Of a stretch of DNA of 19,724 nt, positions 1-7,585 are shown piece after piece. The position numbers and the translations under genes were made by a program. Below the pieces are notes generated by a model that saw nothing but the letters and a program-made list of their open reading frames with translations, ran no database searches and was not told the origin of the DNA. Each line of letters begins with the position of its first letter. Position 1 is the first letter of the stretch. The DNA is from Deltaproteobacteria bacterium. GTDB taxonomy: Bacteria > Myxococcota_A > Polyangia > Polyangiales > Houyiibacteriaceae. Location of the stretch: assembly GCA_003647035.1 (NCBI GenBank), contig QMMB01000004.1, positions 1-19,724 of the forward strand, given 5' to 3'.

Positions 1-71
1 CATACGCGGGGGCGCCGACCCATTCACTGTGCTGCCCATCCCGAGCCGTCCTCCTGCGTAGAAGTCGATGT

Positions 72-139
72 ACGTCCGTGCCAGCGTCAGCGTCAGGGCC
101 AGCGTCCGTGCCAGTGCCCAGTGTCAGTGCCGGTGTCGG
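72..139. repeat. degenerate period-6 (GTsnsn) repeat
   Basis: From about 72 to 139 the plus strand is a run of six-base units such as GTCCGT, GCCAGC, GTCAGC and GTGTCA, in which GT or GC recurs every six bases. It runs up to the stop codon of the metallophosphoesterase at 143. A very similar run lies at 19277-19312. No good reading frame crosses it. The rest of bases 1-71 shows nothing I can assign. Function unknown. Confidence 0.6.
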
Positions 140-142
140 CGA

Positions 143-811
143 TTAGTCAACGGGTCCCGGCGTGGGTAGCTCGACCTCCTCGATCAGCTCGCCCATGTTC
201 GCCTCCGCGGCCGAATAGAACCCAACGCGCATCGCGCCAAAGTCCGACACCATGAAGGTCTGCTCGAAGTTGCGGTGGATGGTGCCCGCGTTGAGGATGG
301 TGAGACCTGGGAAGACTCGGACCATGCGTTCGTGGGTGTGGCCGCCGATCATGAACTGGATGTTCTCGTCGAGCATGAGCTCGCGGAGGGTGGGGATGTC
401 TTGGAGGGCGTAGCCTCGGGTGCCGGGCTTTAGCCACGCTTCGTCGTCGTCACCGACACCGTGGCAGAGCAGCGCCGTGCCACGGGGAGTTGCGTAACGT
501 CGTCCTCTTGGTAGCGACTCGATGAACGTTCGCGACACTTCGTTGATCTCGTGCGTCGCGTTGTCGACGGAGCGTTTCTCGCCGTCGAGGAACCAGCGCT
601 CGTGGTTGCCGGCCACGCATTGCACCCCGCGGGCCTCCAACACGGCGAGGGTCGAGTCCGCGTCTCCGGGGCCGTCGACCAGATCGCCGACACACAGGAT
701 CGCATCGACGCCCATCGTCTCCAACGCATCGAGCACTCGCCCGAGTGTTTTGGACTCGCAGTGAACGTCGCCGATGACCCCCAACCGGCTGAGCATGCCT
801 GGGTTGCTCAC
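143..811 (-). CDS. calcineurin-like metallophosphoesterase
   Basis: A 222-residue soluble protein with the full metal-binding signature of the metallophosphoesterase superfamily: GDVH (D15, H17), GDLVDG (D43), GNHE (N69, H70), a later LCHG and C-terminal GGHTHE. These residues normally hold two metal ions that hydrolyse a phosphoester. The compact size and motif spacing resemble the YfcE / MJ0936 / diadenosine-tetraphosphatase-like group, but the substrate cannot be read from sequence. I used the GTG start at 811; an in-frame ATG at 796 gives MLSRLGVIGDVH and is equally plausible, since neither has a strong ribosome binding site. It is divergent from serS, with 83 bp in between and no promoter I would call. 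There is no signal peptide or membrane segment, so it should be cytoplasmic. Confidence 0.85.
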   Translation of the reverse strand: MSNPGMLSRLGVIGDVHCESKTLGRVLDALETMGVDAILCVGDLVDGPGDADSTLAVLEARGVQCVAGNHERWFLDGEKRSVDNATHEINEVSRTFIESLPRGRRYATPRGTALLCHGVGDDDEAWLKPGTRGYALQDIPTLRELMLDENIQFMIGGHTHERMVRVFPGLTILNAGTIHRNFEQTFMVSDFGAMRVGFYSAAEANMGELIEEVELPTPGPVD

Positions 812-894
812 AGTTCCAATTTAGGAGCTTTCGCACCGCACGCCAACAAGTGCGCGACTGGTGCTCCGTGCCCTCGTGTTGTAGACCCGCTCCC

Positions 895-2217
895 ATGCTC
901 GACCTACGCCACGTGAGCGAGAACCTGCCAGAGGTGAAGGCGGCCCTGACGCGCCGCGGCTTTGCCGATGCGGAGCTCCTCGACCGGCTCGGAGCTTTGG
1001 CCGAGGAGCGTCGCAGCGGCATCGCGAGTGTCGAGGCCCTACGGCAGGAGCGCAACGAGGCCAGCCAGGCGATGGCAAAGGTTGCCGACAAGGAGTCCGA
1101 GGAGTTTCAGGCCAAACGCGAGCAGCTCCGCAACCTGGGAGATCAGATCAAGCAGGGCGAGGGGCACCAAGGCAAAGTCGAAACCGAGCTCGAGGCAATC
1201 CTGCTGATCCTGCCGAACCTCCCCCACCCCGACACACCGGACGGCCTCACCGAGGACGACAACGTCGAGGTGCGCGTCTGGGGCGACAAACCGTCGTTCG
1301 ACTTCGATCCACGTGACCATGTCGAGGTCGGCACTGCGCTCGACATTCTCGACTTCGAGCGCGCCGCGAAGATCAGCGGTTCGCGCTTCGTGGTGCTCAA
1401 GGGGCTGGGCTCACGGCTCAACCGCGCCCTGATGCAGTTCATGCTCGATGTGCACACCACCGAGCACGGTTACGAAGAGGTGTGGCCGCCCGTGCTCGTC
1501 AAAGACAGTGCGATGCTGGGCACCGGCCAGTTGCCCAAGTTTGCCAAAGACGCCTTTCGCATGGCGAAAGATGCGGAATGGGAAGCGCAGGTCGGGGCCC
1601 AAGGGCATGACCTCTACCTCGTGCCCACGGCGGAGGTTCCGATCACGAACCTTCACGCCGGCGAGATCTTGTCCGAGGCCGATTTGCCGGTCGCGTACAC
1701 CGGGTACACCGCGCGCTTTCGAAGCGAAGCGGGGAGCTACGGCAAGGACACGCGCGGGATGATCCGCGTGCATCAGTTCGACAAGGTCGAGCTCGTTCGA
1801 TTCTGTCATCCCGACGACGGGGACACGCAACTCGATGCGCTGACGCAGCATGCAGAAACGATCCTGCAGAAACTCGGCTTGCACCATCGGGTTGTGCAGC
1901 TCTGCGCGGGTGACATGGGGTTCGCAGCGCAGAAGTCGTACGACCTCGAGGTCTGGTTGCCGGCGCAAGACACCTTTCGGGAGATTTCCAGCTGCTCCTG
2001 GTTTGGCGACTTTCAGGCGCGACGAATGAAAGCGCGCTTCCGGCCGGGGGAAAAGGGCAAGCCCCGCTTCGTGCATACCCTCAACGGCTCGGGTCTCGCG
2101 ATCGGCCGCACACTCGTGGCGATCCTCGAGCAGAACCAGCGGGCCGACGGAAGCGTCGTCGTGCCGGAGCCGTTGCGGCCTTACATGGGCGGTCTCGAAC
2201 GTATCCCAGCGCCCTAG
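895..2217 (+). CDS. serS: seryl-tRNA synthetase
   Basis: Charges tRNA-Ser with serine in two steps through seryl-adenylate; a class II synthetase of 440 residues, the normal bacterial length. The N-terminal hundred or so residues form the antiparallel coiled-coil arm that grips the tRNA long variable arm (MLDLRHV start, then Glu/Lys/Arg-rich heptads). Class II motif 2 is visible around FRSEAGSYGKDTRG and motif 3 around LNGSGLAIGRTLVA near the C-terminus, with TAEVP in the serine-binding region. The frame is open further upstream to an ATG at 850, but those 15 residues do not belong to the family and MLDL is the canonical SerS start, so I start at 895. murB begins 10 bp after its stop, suggesting a two-gene operon. 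Confidence 0.97.
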   Translation: MLDLRHVSENLPEVKAALTRRGFADAELLDRLGALAEERRSGIASVEALRQERNEASQAMAKVADKESEEFQAKREQLRNLGDQIKQGEGHQGKVETELEAILLILPNLPHPDTPDGLTEDDNVEVRVWGDKPSFDFDPRDHVEVGTALDILDFERAAKISGSRFVVLKGLGSRLNRALMQFMLDVHTTEHGYEEVWPPVLVKDSAMLGTGQLPKFAKDAFRMAKDAEWEAQVGAQGHDLYLVPTAEVPITNLHAGEILSEADLPVAYTGYTARFRSEAGSYGKDTRGMIRVHQFDKVELVRFCHPDDGDTQLDALTQHAETILQKLGLHHRVVQLCAGDMGFAAQKSYDLEVWLPAQDTFREISSCSWFGDFQARRMKARFRPGEKGKPRFVHTLNGSGLAIGRTLVAILEQNQRADGSVVVPEPLRPYMGGLERIPAP

Positions 2218-2227
2218 ACGACGACGG

Positions 2228-3274
2228 ATGAGCACCCTCGGCATTCAGCGCGACGTTCCACTTGCTCCACTGACCACGCTGGAGCTGGGCGGGCCCGCAA
2301 AGTATTTCGTGCGGGTCGACGACGAGAGCGCGCTGGCCGACGTTCTGAGGTGGGCTGCCGATGAGGGGATGCCGTCCGCGATCTTGGGAGGAGGGTCGAA
2401 TCTGATCGTGCCTGACGAAGGGTACGACGGCTTGGTCGTCCACATGGGGATCGGCAATCTCGACTTTCGCGGGGACGGTACGGTAGACGCAGGAGCAGGC
2501 GTGCCCTGGGAGACCGTAGTCGACGGCGCGCTGTCTCGTGACTGGGCAGGGCTCGAATGTCTGACCGGGATTCCCGGCTCCGTGGGCGCCGCACCGATAC
2601 AGAACGTCGGCGCGTATGGCCAAGAGGTCGCGGAGGTCGTTGCGAAGGTTCGCGTCCTGCGCCGTGAAACGCTCGCCTTGGAAGAGCTCGTCCCCGAGGA
2701 TTGCGCCTTCGGCTATCGCGACAGCCTCTTCAAGCGGGAGCCCGGTCGCTTCATCGTTTGCGGGGTTCGCTTTGCCCTGCGCCCCCACGGCCCAGCGACC
2801 GTCCGCTACGCTGAGTTGCACGGAGCCATTGGGGCCGACGCGACGCTGGCGGACGTCCGGGGCGCCGTTCTAGAACTCAGACGCCGAAAATCCATGCTGA
2901 TCGATCCCCACGATCCGAACCACCGTAGCGCCGGGTCGTTCTTCTTGAACCCGATCGTCTCTGGCGCGGAAGCCGAGCGCGTCGTCGGGCAAGCGGTGCG
3001 CGACAACGTCGTCGCGGCGCCATCCGATGTTCCTCGGTATCCCGCGGCGGACGGCGAAGTGAAGCTCGCTGCAGGCTGGCTCATCGAAAAGGCGGGCATC
3101 GCGAAGGGCACGCGCCGAGGCGCAATCGGGGTATCGACGAAACACGCACTAACGCTCGTGCACCATGGCGGCGGAACGACCGCGGACTTGTTGGCGTTTG
3201 CCGACGAGATCCGCGCCCGTGTGCGAGACCGTTTCGGTGTCGACCTCCAGCGCGAACCCAGACTACTCGCCTAG
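2228..3274 (+). CDS. murB: UDP-N-acetylenolpyruvoylglucosamine reductase (MurB, type I-like)
   Basis: FAD enzyme that reduces UDP-GlcNAc-enolpyruvate to UDP-MurNAc with NADPH, the second committed step of peptidoglycan synthesis, in the cytoplasm. The protein has 348 residues, near the E. coli-type length. The N-terminal FAD domain carries TTLELGGPA and LGGGSNL; the middle has TGIPGSVGAAPIQNVGAYG; the substrate domain has SAGSFFLNP, whose Ser is the proton-donor position; the C-terminal AAGWLIEKAG and final REPR supply the conserved Glu. The family often has Lys after SFF; Leu here is one of several known variants and does not suggest inactivation. It follows serS by 10 bp. Its TAG stop directly abuts the stop of the convergent MbnH gene with no bases between, so no dedicated terminator fits there. 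Confidence 0.96.
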   Translation: MSTLGIQRDVPLAPLTTLELGGPAKYFVRVDDESALADVLRWAADEGMPSAILGGGSNLIVPDEGYDGLVVHMGIGNLDFRGDGTVDAGAGVPWETVVDGALSRDWAGLECLTGIPGSVGAAPIQNVGAYGQEVAEVVAKVRVLRRETLALEELVPEDCAFGYRDSLFKREPGRFIVCGVRFALRPHGPATVRYAELHGAIGADATLADVRGAVLELRRRKSMLIDPHDPNHRSAGSFFLNPIVSGAEAERVVGQAVRDNVVAAPSDVPRYPAADGEVKLAAGWLIEKAGIAKGTRRGAIGVSTKHALTLVHHGGGTTADLLAFADEIRARVRDRFGVDLQREPRLLA

Positions 3275-4435
3275 CTACTCGGCGAACGGATCGCTGTATG
3301 CCGGCTTGGTGAGGAGATCCTCATCGGTCAGCGCATGAAGGAACGCCAGCATGTCTTGCTTCTCTTGCTCGGTCATCGCGAAGCCGGTCAAGAGAGTGTT
3401 CTTGTTGGGGTTGTCCTTGCCGTCACCGGCGTTGGGACCGCTCTCGATCAAGCGTCCACCACGCGCGTAGTGGTCGAGAACCTCTTCGAGCGTCTCGATC
3501 GACCCGTCGTGCATGTAGGGCGCCGTCACCTCGATGTTCCGGAGGCTCGGTGGCTTGAATCTGCCCTTGTCGGCCGGGTCGCCGCTCATCTCGTAGATGC
3601 CCTCGTTGCCTGCCGGGTAGCTCCCGTCTTCGTCGAGGTTGTACAGGCCGTTGTTCATGAAGAACTTTTGGTTGAAGACCTGGCCCGCGTCGTCAGACGA
3701 TTGCGAGAACAGGAAGCCGCCGTGGCAGTGGAAGCACTCGAAGGCGTCCTCGACTCCAGCTTCGTTGGTTCCGCCAAAGAACAGGGCCATCCCTCGCTGC
3801 TCCGATTCGTTGAGGGCAGTCGCATCGCCCTGCTGCCACCGGTCGACCTTGGAGCCAAAGCTCGTGACTTGGCGTTGGAAGGCGGCGATCGCCTTGGTGA
3901 TGCTGTCGAGGCTGATCGGATCCATCTGGTCCGGATACGCTTCGGCAAACATGGCGGGATAGTCCCCATCGTCGCGCATGCGGCGAATGAGCTCGTCTTC
4001 CATGTTGGCCATCCCGAGCTCGATTGGGTCCTCCCCGAACATCGGGACGAGGGCCTGCTTTTCCAGCAACACGACAGCCTCGTTCGCCCAGGTCAAAGAC
4101 GCGGCGTAGCCCGCGTTGGCGATGCTCATCGAGCTTCGCGCGAGGATGTCACCCGTGGATCCTTCTGCGAGCGCGAGGCCGTCGGTGAACGCGAGCTCTT
4201 GACGGTGGCAGCTGCCGCAGCTCTGCGTCTCGTTGGCGGAGAGCTTCGTGTCGAAGAACAGAAAACGTCCGAGTTCGACCTTTGCGACCGTCATCGGGTT
4301 GTCCTCGGGGATCCTTGGCTCTGGAACGGTGTCGGGGAGGTCCCAGACCCATTCCTGAGGCGCGGATGCGGCGTCGCTGTCGCCGCATCCGGCCGCTAGG
4401 AGGAGGAAGCTAAGAATGTAGAAGGTGCGTTTCAT
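3275..4435 (-). CDS. mbnH: di-haem cytochrome c peroxidase / MauG-family enzyme, MbnH type
   Basis: A 386-residue exported di-haem protein. Residues 1-17 are a lipoprotein-like signal (MKRTFYILSF, lipobox-like LAAGC, C17), so it is probably anchored in the periplasm. Two c-type haem sites are plain: CGSCH (C73, C76, H77) and CFHCH (C234, C237, H238). The C-terminal PYMHDGSIETLEEVLDHY is typical of bacterial CCP/MauG proteins. I start at 4435, because a longer frame to 4516 adds 27 residues before a clean signal peptide. Next to MbnP this matches the metallo-mystery-pair di-haem family (MXAN_0977 type, MbnH), known to oxidise a Trp of MbnP to kynurenine and so create a copper site. It is last in the cassette, 37 bp after mbnP. 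Plain peroxidase activity is the alternative; the neighbour argues for MbnH. Confidence 0.9.
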   Translation of the reverse strand: MKRTFYILSFLLLAAGCGDSDAASAPQEWVWDLPDTVPEPRIPEDNPMTVAKVELGRFLFFDTKLSANETQSCGSCHRQELAFTDGLALAEGSTGDILARSSMSIANAGYAASLTWANEAVVLLEKQALVPMFGEDPIELGMANMEDELIRRMRDDGDYPAMFAEAYPDQMDPISLDSITKAIAAFQRQVTSFGSKVDRWQQGDATALNESEQRGMALFFGGTNEAGVEDAFECFHCHGGFLFSQSSDDAGQVFNQKFFMNNGLYNLDEDGSYPAGNEGIYEMSGDPADKGRFKPPSLRNIEVTAPYMHDGSIETLEEVLDHYARGGRLIESGPNAGDGKDNPNKNTLLTGFAMTEQEKQDMLAFLHALTDEDLLTKPAYSDPFAE

Positions 4436-4472
4436 TGGAGGAGTGCTGGGGTTGATCCAGATCGAGGAGGTT

Positions 4473-5321
4473 CTACTCGACCGAGAAGAATTGTTGGGTG
4501 CCTGCCTCGGACCCACCGAACGGGAGCCCCAGGTTGTCGAAAATAGGTGCGCAGTCGCCGTCCGTCGGACCGGCCATGCAACCGAACGGCGTCTCCGGTT
4601 GATTCACGTCGAGCTCGGCGCCCTCGACCAGCGATGCGAAGTCGGCGACCACCGTGTCGTTTGCTGGATCGAAGGACGCAAACTCCGCGTCGGTGCGGTT
4701 CGGGTTGTCACATATCGTCGTGCCGCCGGCGACCGGATCGCCGTCACAGGCTGTGCTTCCGAGGTGCATGCGCCAGTCGGTCATGCTGAAGGTGCCGGAG
4801 TCGAGTCGGAGGAATTTGTAGCCGCCCTGCCAGTTCCACTGCATGGTGGTCAAGTTCAACGGAGAGTCCGCGGTGGCGGGGTTCTCGTGATTGAGCTCGA
4901 AGGGCACACCCATCTTGAAGCGGAGCCCGTCGTAGGTTCCGGTTGGGACCGTGCCTGTGACGACCGTGTTCATTTCCGGCGTCCCCGCGTCGTTACAAGC
5001 GTCCTCGAAGTCGAGGAGCGTGGCGTTCCCGGTCTGCCATGGGTTTTCGTCCGATGTAAGCGCTACCGCGACGTAGTCGCCATCGGCGTTCTTGAGCTCG
5101 ACCTCCTGCACGTAGAGGCGGAAGTCGCCGAGCTGAAGCGAGTTGCCGTTTGCACCGAGGTTGTCGTACGTGGCCCCGCAGACGAAGTCATCCACGCCGA
5201 CCTTCGCGGCGAACTGAATCGTCACGGCTTGGCTGCCCGCGCCACCATTGCCGCCGCTGCTGCTGTCGCAACCAAAGCTCGCCAGTGCAAGCGCTACTCC
5301 AAGGATTGTCAGTGTCTTCAT
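4473..5321 (-). CDS. mbnP: MbnP family copper-binding lipoprotein (partner of MbnH)
   Basis: A 282-residue exported protein. MKTLTILGVALALASFGC gives a signal with an imperfect lipobox (C18), then a Ser/Gly-rich linker. The mature part carries the signatures of the metallo-mystery-pair four-Cys family: FVCGATYDNLG (C48), DFRLYVQEVEL, LLDFEDAC (C109), VPTGTYDGLRFKMGVPF, the hallmark MQWNWQGGYKFLR (W162, W164), HLGSTAC (C192) and TICDNPNR (C204). Two more Cys (C248, C257) are near the C-terminus. In characterised MbnP a conserved Trp is converted to kynurenine by MbnH and takes part in Cu(I) binding; W162 or W164 is the obvious candidate here, by inference. A purine-rich ribosome binding site (GGAAAGAAGAGA) supports the start at 5321; the frame is open further upstream but without a leader-like sequence. 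It sits between an MbnP-like gene and mbnH. Confidence 0.92.
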   Translation of the reverse strand: MKTLTILGVALALASFGCDSSSGGNGGAGSQAVTIQFAAKVGVDDFVCGATYDNLGANGNSLQLGDFRLYVQEVELKNADGDYVAVALTSDENPWQTGNATLLDFEDACNDAGTPEMNTVVTGTVPTGTYDGLRFKMGVPFELNHENPATADSPLNLTTMQWNWQGGYKFLRLDSGTFSMTDWRMHLGSTACDGDPVAGGTTICDNPNRTDAEFASFDPANDTVVADFASLVEGAELDVNQPETPFGCMAGPTDGDCAPIFDNLGLPFGGSEAGTQQFFSVE

Positions 5322-5340
5322 TCTCTTCTTTCCGCGGTCG

Positions 5341-6069
5341 TTAGAGGTCTGCTTTCGTCCCTGCGAGCACTGCCTGCAACGACGACCGTACGTTTTCGGC
5401 GATCCGCTGTTGCACCGCGTCCGGGGACTGCTGCGCAAAATCAATGCCATCGAACCACTTCGTGTGGTCGATTTGAATGTTGACGCTCTCGAGAATCGGG
5501 CTGTCGAAGACCAGCGGCCGGTCGAACAGCATGTCCCACTCGAGGACCTCCCAAATGCGAGCGAGCAGCGGCGCGGTGTCCCCCGTCGCCGTGTCTTCGA
5601 CCTGTCCCACGATCAGGACCGTGTGCTGCATCATGTCCCTGTTTTGCGCGGTCAAACCTACAGCATCATCGTCTGCGGGCATGCCGAGGACGCGGATTCC
5701 GCAATAGCGCCCGGGGGGCGGCCGGAGCGTCCCGGCGAACACCGGCGCCCCCGCGCCTTCCATCAAGTCGACGACGAACGGCACGCCCAGGCTCGTCGGC
5801 GTGGCCGACTCGTGAGCCCTCGCCCGTGCGGGTGCGACAAGTTCCCATAGGCCTAGGACAAAATTGTCGCACTCGATGAGCTCGACTCTGCCGACAGCGA
5901 TCAGCGCTCGCTCGAGATGCACGCGGTAGCCCATGTCGGTCCGAATCTGCGCCGGGGTCGCGACCGGCTGGTAGGCGACGTCGACCTCGATGCCGTCGGT
6001 GACTTGCATGCAGTGCGGAAGCGCAGCCAGGCTGAGCACAGCAATCGTGATGAAAAGACTAGATCTCAT
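5341..6069 (-). CDS. exported MbnP-like (divergent) protein of unknown function
   Basis: 242 residues with an N-terminal export signal (MRSSLFITIAVLSLAALPHC); C20 follows His, so lipidation is doubtful and ordinary cleavage is possible. I do not know a named family member, but several blocks run parallel to MbnP next door: HLERALIAVGRVEL against LGDFRLYVQEVEL, PPPGRYCGIRVLGMP against VPTGTYDGLRFKMGVP, and a late IDHTKWFDGIDF of the kind seen in MbnP-like domain proteins. It lacks the WxWxxGYKF block and the four-Cys pattern, so it probably shares the beta-sandwich fold but not the kynurenine site. Its ATG overlaps the stop of the barrel gene by 11 bp and mbnP starts 19 bp downstream, so co-expression is likely. 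A chaperone, second metal carrier or partner of the barrel are all open. Confidence 0.75.
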   Translation of the reverse strand: MRSSLFITIAVLSLAALPHCMQVTDGIEVDVAYQPVATPAQIRTDMGYRVHLERALIAVGRVELIECDNFVLGLWELVAPARARAHESATPTSLGVPFVVDLMEGAGAPVFAGTLRPPPGRYCGIRVLGMPADDDAVGLTAQNRDMMQHTVLIVGQVEDTATGDTAPLLARIWEVLEWDMLFDRPLVFDSPILESVNIQIDHTKWFDGIDFAQQSPDAVQQRIAENVRSSLQAVLAGTKADL

Positions 6070-6952
6070 AGACCAATCCTGCCGTGATCGCGAGACCTTC
6101 CACGTGACGGCCGTCCAAGCGTTGAATCATCGGGACCGCCGTCGTGAAGTGGAGCAGCACCTTGTCGTGCGGCATTCCGATCAGTCCGAAGGTTCCGTAC
6201 GTGATGTGGCCGCCAGTGTTGGAGTCGCGAACACCCTGGATGTAGCCCGGTTGATCGAGCCTGAACTCCGCACCGACCTGGAACGCGAGGAAGTGCCAAG
6301 GCTGGATCTGCCCGAGTACGGTCTGTCGAAAGCTGATGCCGGCTTGGGTATCCGCTGTCCCCTGGGTCGGGAAGATCGCAGTCGACGAGACGTAGACCGA
6401 CCATGGATCGGAAAACATGGTGTACGACGCGCCCACGATGGGATCCCACGAGCCGGTGCCTGCCTGAAACTCGAGCGGCAGCGGCACGCCCTCTGCGTCG
6501 CGCTCGATCGAGCTCGTCGGGAACTCGAGGCCGCCGATCAAGCTGAGCAAATGTCGAGGCGCAAATTTCCGGTCGCGCCAGACGACGGCGCGCGTCCTGA
6601 ATTCGAGGTCGCCCGGTGCCCAGATGTCGGCCTCCGCGAGATTGACGGTGCTCACCAGGCGGTGAACGAGCGGCATCATCAGCGACAGCGTCCATCGATC
6701 CGTAGGCGAGTAGGCCCCAGCGAGCTCCCTGCGCTGCTCGGAGAGTCGAAGCTCATCGACTCCAGGCTCGCCGATGCGGTCGTTCCGGTGGCGTAGCGTT
6801 CCCGAGGTGCGCACACGCTGGCCCTTCGGTTGCTCGAACCCGACGATGGTGAGGGTCGGATCGCCTACCGCACAGGTTCCGCACGCGGAAGCCCCCGCAG
6901 CAATCCACAGCGGCGCGAACAACGCCACGGCAACCCAATACCAACCCTTCAC
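6059..6952 (-). CDS. predicted outer-membrane beta-barrel protein with N-terminal CxxC
   Basis: 297 residues. A signal peptide ends in GASA and the predicted mature chain starts CGTC (C24, C27), followed by AVGDPTLTIVGFEQ. The rest alternates hydrophobic and polar residues with many aromatic, Gly and Asn/Asp turns (for example SLMMPLVHRLVSTVNL, LSLIGGLEFPTSS, SYTMFSDPWSVYVSSTAIF, GAEFRLDQPGY) and ends in an aliphatic/aromatic strand, as expected for an outer-membrane barrel. It resembles the loose transporter/MetA-pathway phenol-degradation-like barrel class, but no exact family is certain. It is first of the four envelope genes, 57 bp after regA, and overlaps the next gene by 11 bp. The Cys pair may bind metal or, if C24 is lipidated, anchor the N-terminus. 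Substrate unknown; copper is suggested only by context. Confidence 0.75.
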   Translation of the reverse strand: MKGWYWVAVALFAPLWIAAGASACGTCAVGDPTLTIVGFEQPKGQRVRTSGTLRHRNDRIGEPGVDELRLSEQRRELAGAYSPTDRWTLSLMMPLVHRLVSTVNLAEADIWAPGDLEFRTRAVVWRDRKFAPRHLLSLIGGLEFPTSSIERDAEGVPLPLEFQAGTGSWDPIVGASYTMFSDPWSVYVSSTAIFPTQGTADTQAGISFRQTVLGQIQPWHFLAFQVGAEFRLDQPGYIQGVRDSNTGGHITYGTFGLIGMPHDKVLLHFTTAVPMIQRLDGRHVEGLAITAGLVYEI

Positions 6953-7009
6953 CGCCGGAGCTTAGGGACGAACCGCCCCCGGGTGTACGTGGCGAATCGT
7001 CGCAGCGGC

Positions 7010-7585
7010 TTAGCGGGGCATTGGGAACTTCGAGAGCTTCCGTTGGAGCGAGCGCCGATGAATCCCTAGTTTTTCCGCAGCCTTGGTGATGTTTCCACCG
7101 CAGTCGGTCAGGACTCTCTGGATGTGCTCCCACTCGACTCGAGCCAATGAAGGCGTTTGTGGCGTCTCGCTTTCGGCAGAAGGCGCCGCTTGCGCCCGCT
7201 GAGCGCCGTCCCGATCGAACGAGGCGATCACCTCGTCGACATCGGCTGGCTTGGTCAAGTAGTGCGTCGCGCCGAGGCGCATCGCTTCGAGCGCGGTCGC
7301 AATGCTTCCGTAACCGGTCAGCACGACGATCTTGGTCGCCGGGTCGATTCGGTGCAGCGCGCGAACCACTTCCAAACCGGATTTGCCCGGCATGCGAAGG
7401 TCAACCACCGCATACTCGGTGCTCTCGCGCTCCGCGATCATGATCGCGTCGTCGTGCCCTTCGGCCTGTTGCGCTTCGTACCCACGTTCCTCGAACGCAC
7501 GCGTCATGCGTGACCGGAACCGCTCGTCGTCATCGACGAGAAGGATCGACGGCTTGGGGGCACTGTCATCGGTTGCGTCGGTCAT
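7010..7585 (-). CDS. regA: RegA/PrrA/ActR-type response regulator with Fis-type DNA-binding domain
   Basis: 191 residues. The receiver domain spans about 13-130: acidic pocket D18-D20, phospho-acceptor D62 in VVDLRMPG, a Thr in VLTGYGS and Lys in YLTKPAD. After an Ala/Ser/Pro linker, a C-terminal Fis-like helix-turn-helix (GGNITKAAEKLGIHRRSLQRKL) binds DNA. There is no AAA+ domain, which separates this RegA-type layout from NtrC activators. The first base of its ATG lies inside the regB TGA (ATGA overlap), so the two are translationally coupled. In proteobacteria RegA controls respiration, carbon and nitrogen functions in response to redox state; here the immediate downstream genes are the barrel and MbnP/MbnH, which are candidate targets by position only. 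The symbol is given by family resemblance. Confidence 0.88.
   Translation of the reverse strand: MTDATDDSAPKPSILLVDDDERFRSRMTRAFEERGYEAQQAEGHDDAIMIAERESTEYAVVDLRMPGKSGLEVVRALHRIDPATKIVVLTGYGSIATALEAMRLGATHYLTKPADVDEVIASFDRDGAQRAQAAPSAESETPQTPSLARVEWEHIQRVLTDCGGNITKAAEKLGIHRRSLQRKLSKFPMPR

Noticed and set aside
3335..4399. 354-codon plus-strand open frame opposite mbnH
   Set aside because: It mirrors the codon bias of mbnH on the other strand. The minus-strand frame has two CxxCH sites and a signal peptide, so the plus-strand frame is a shadow.
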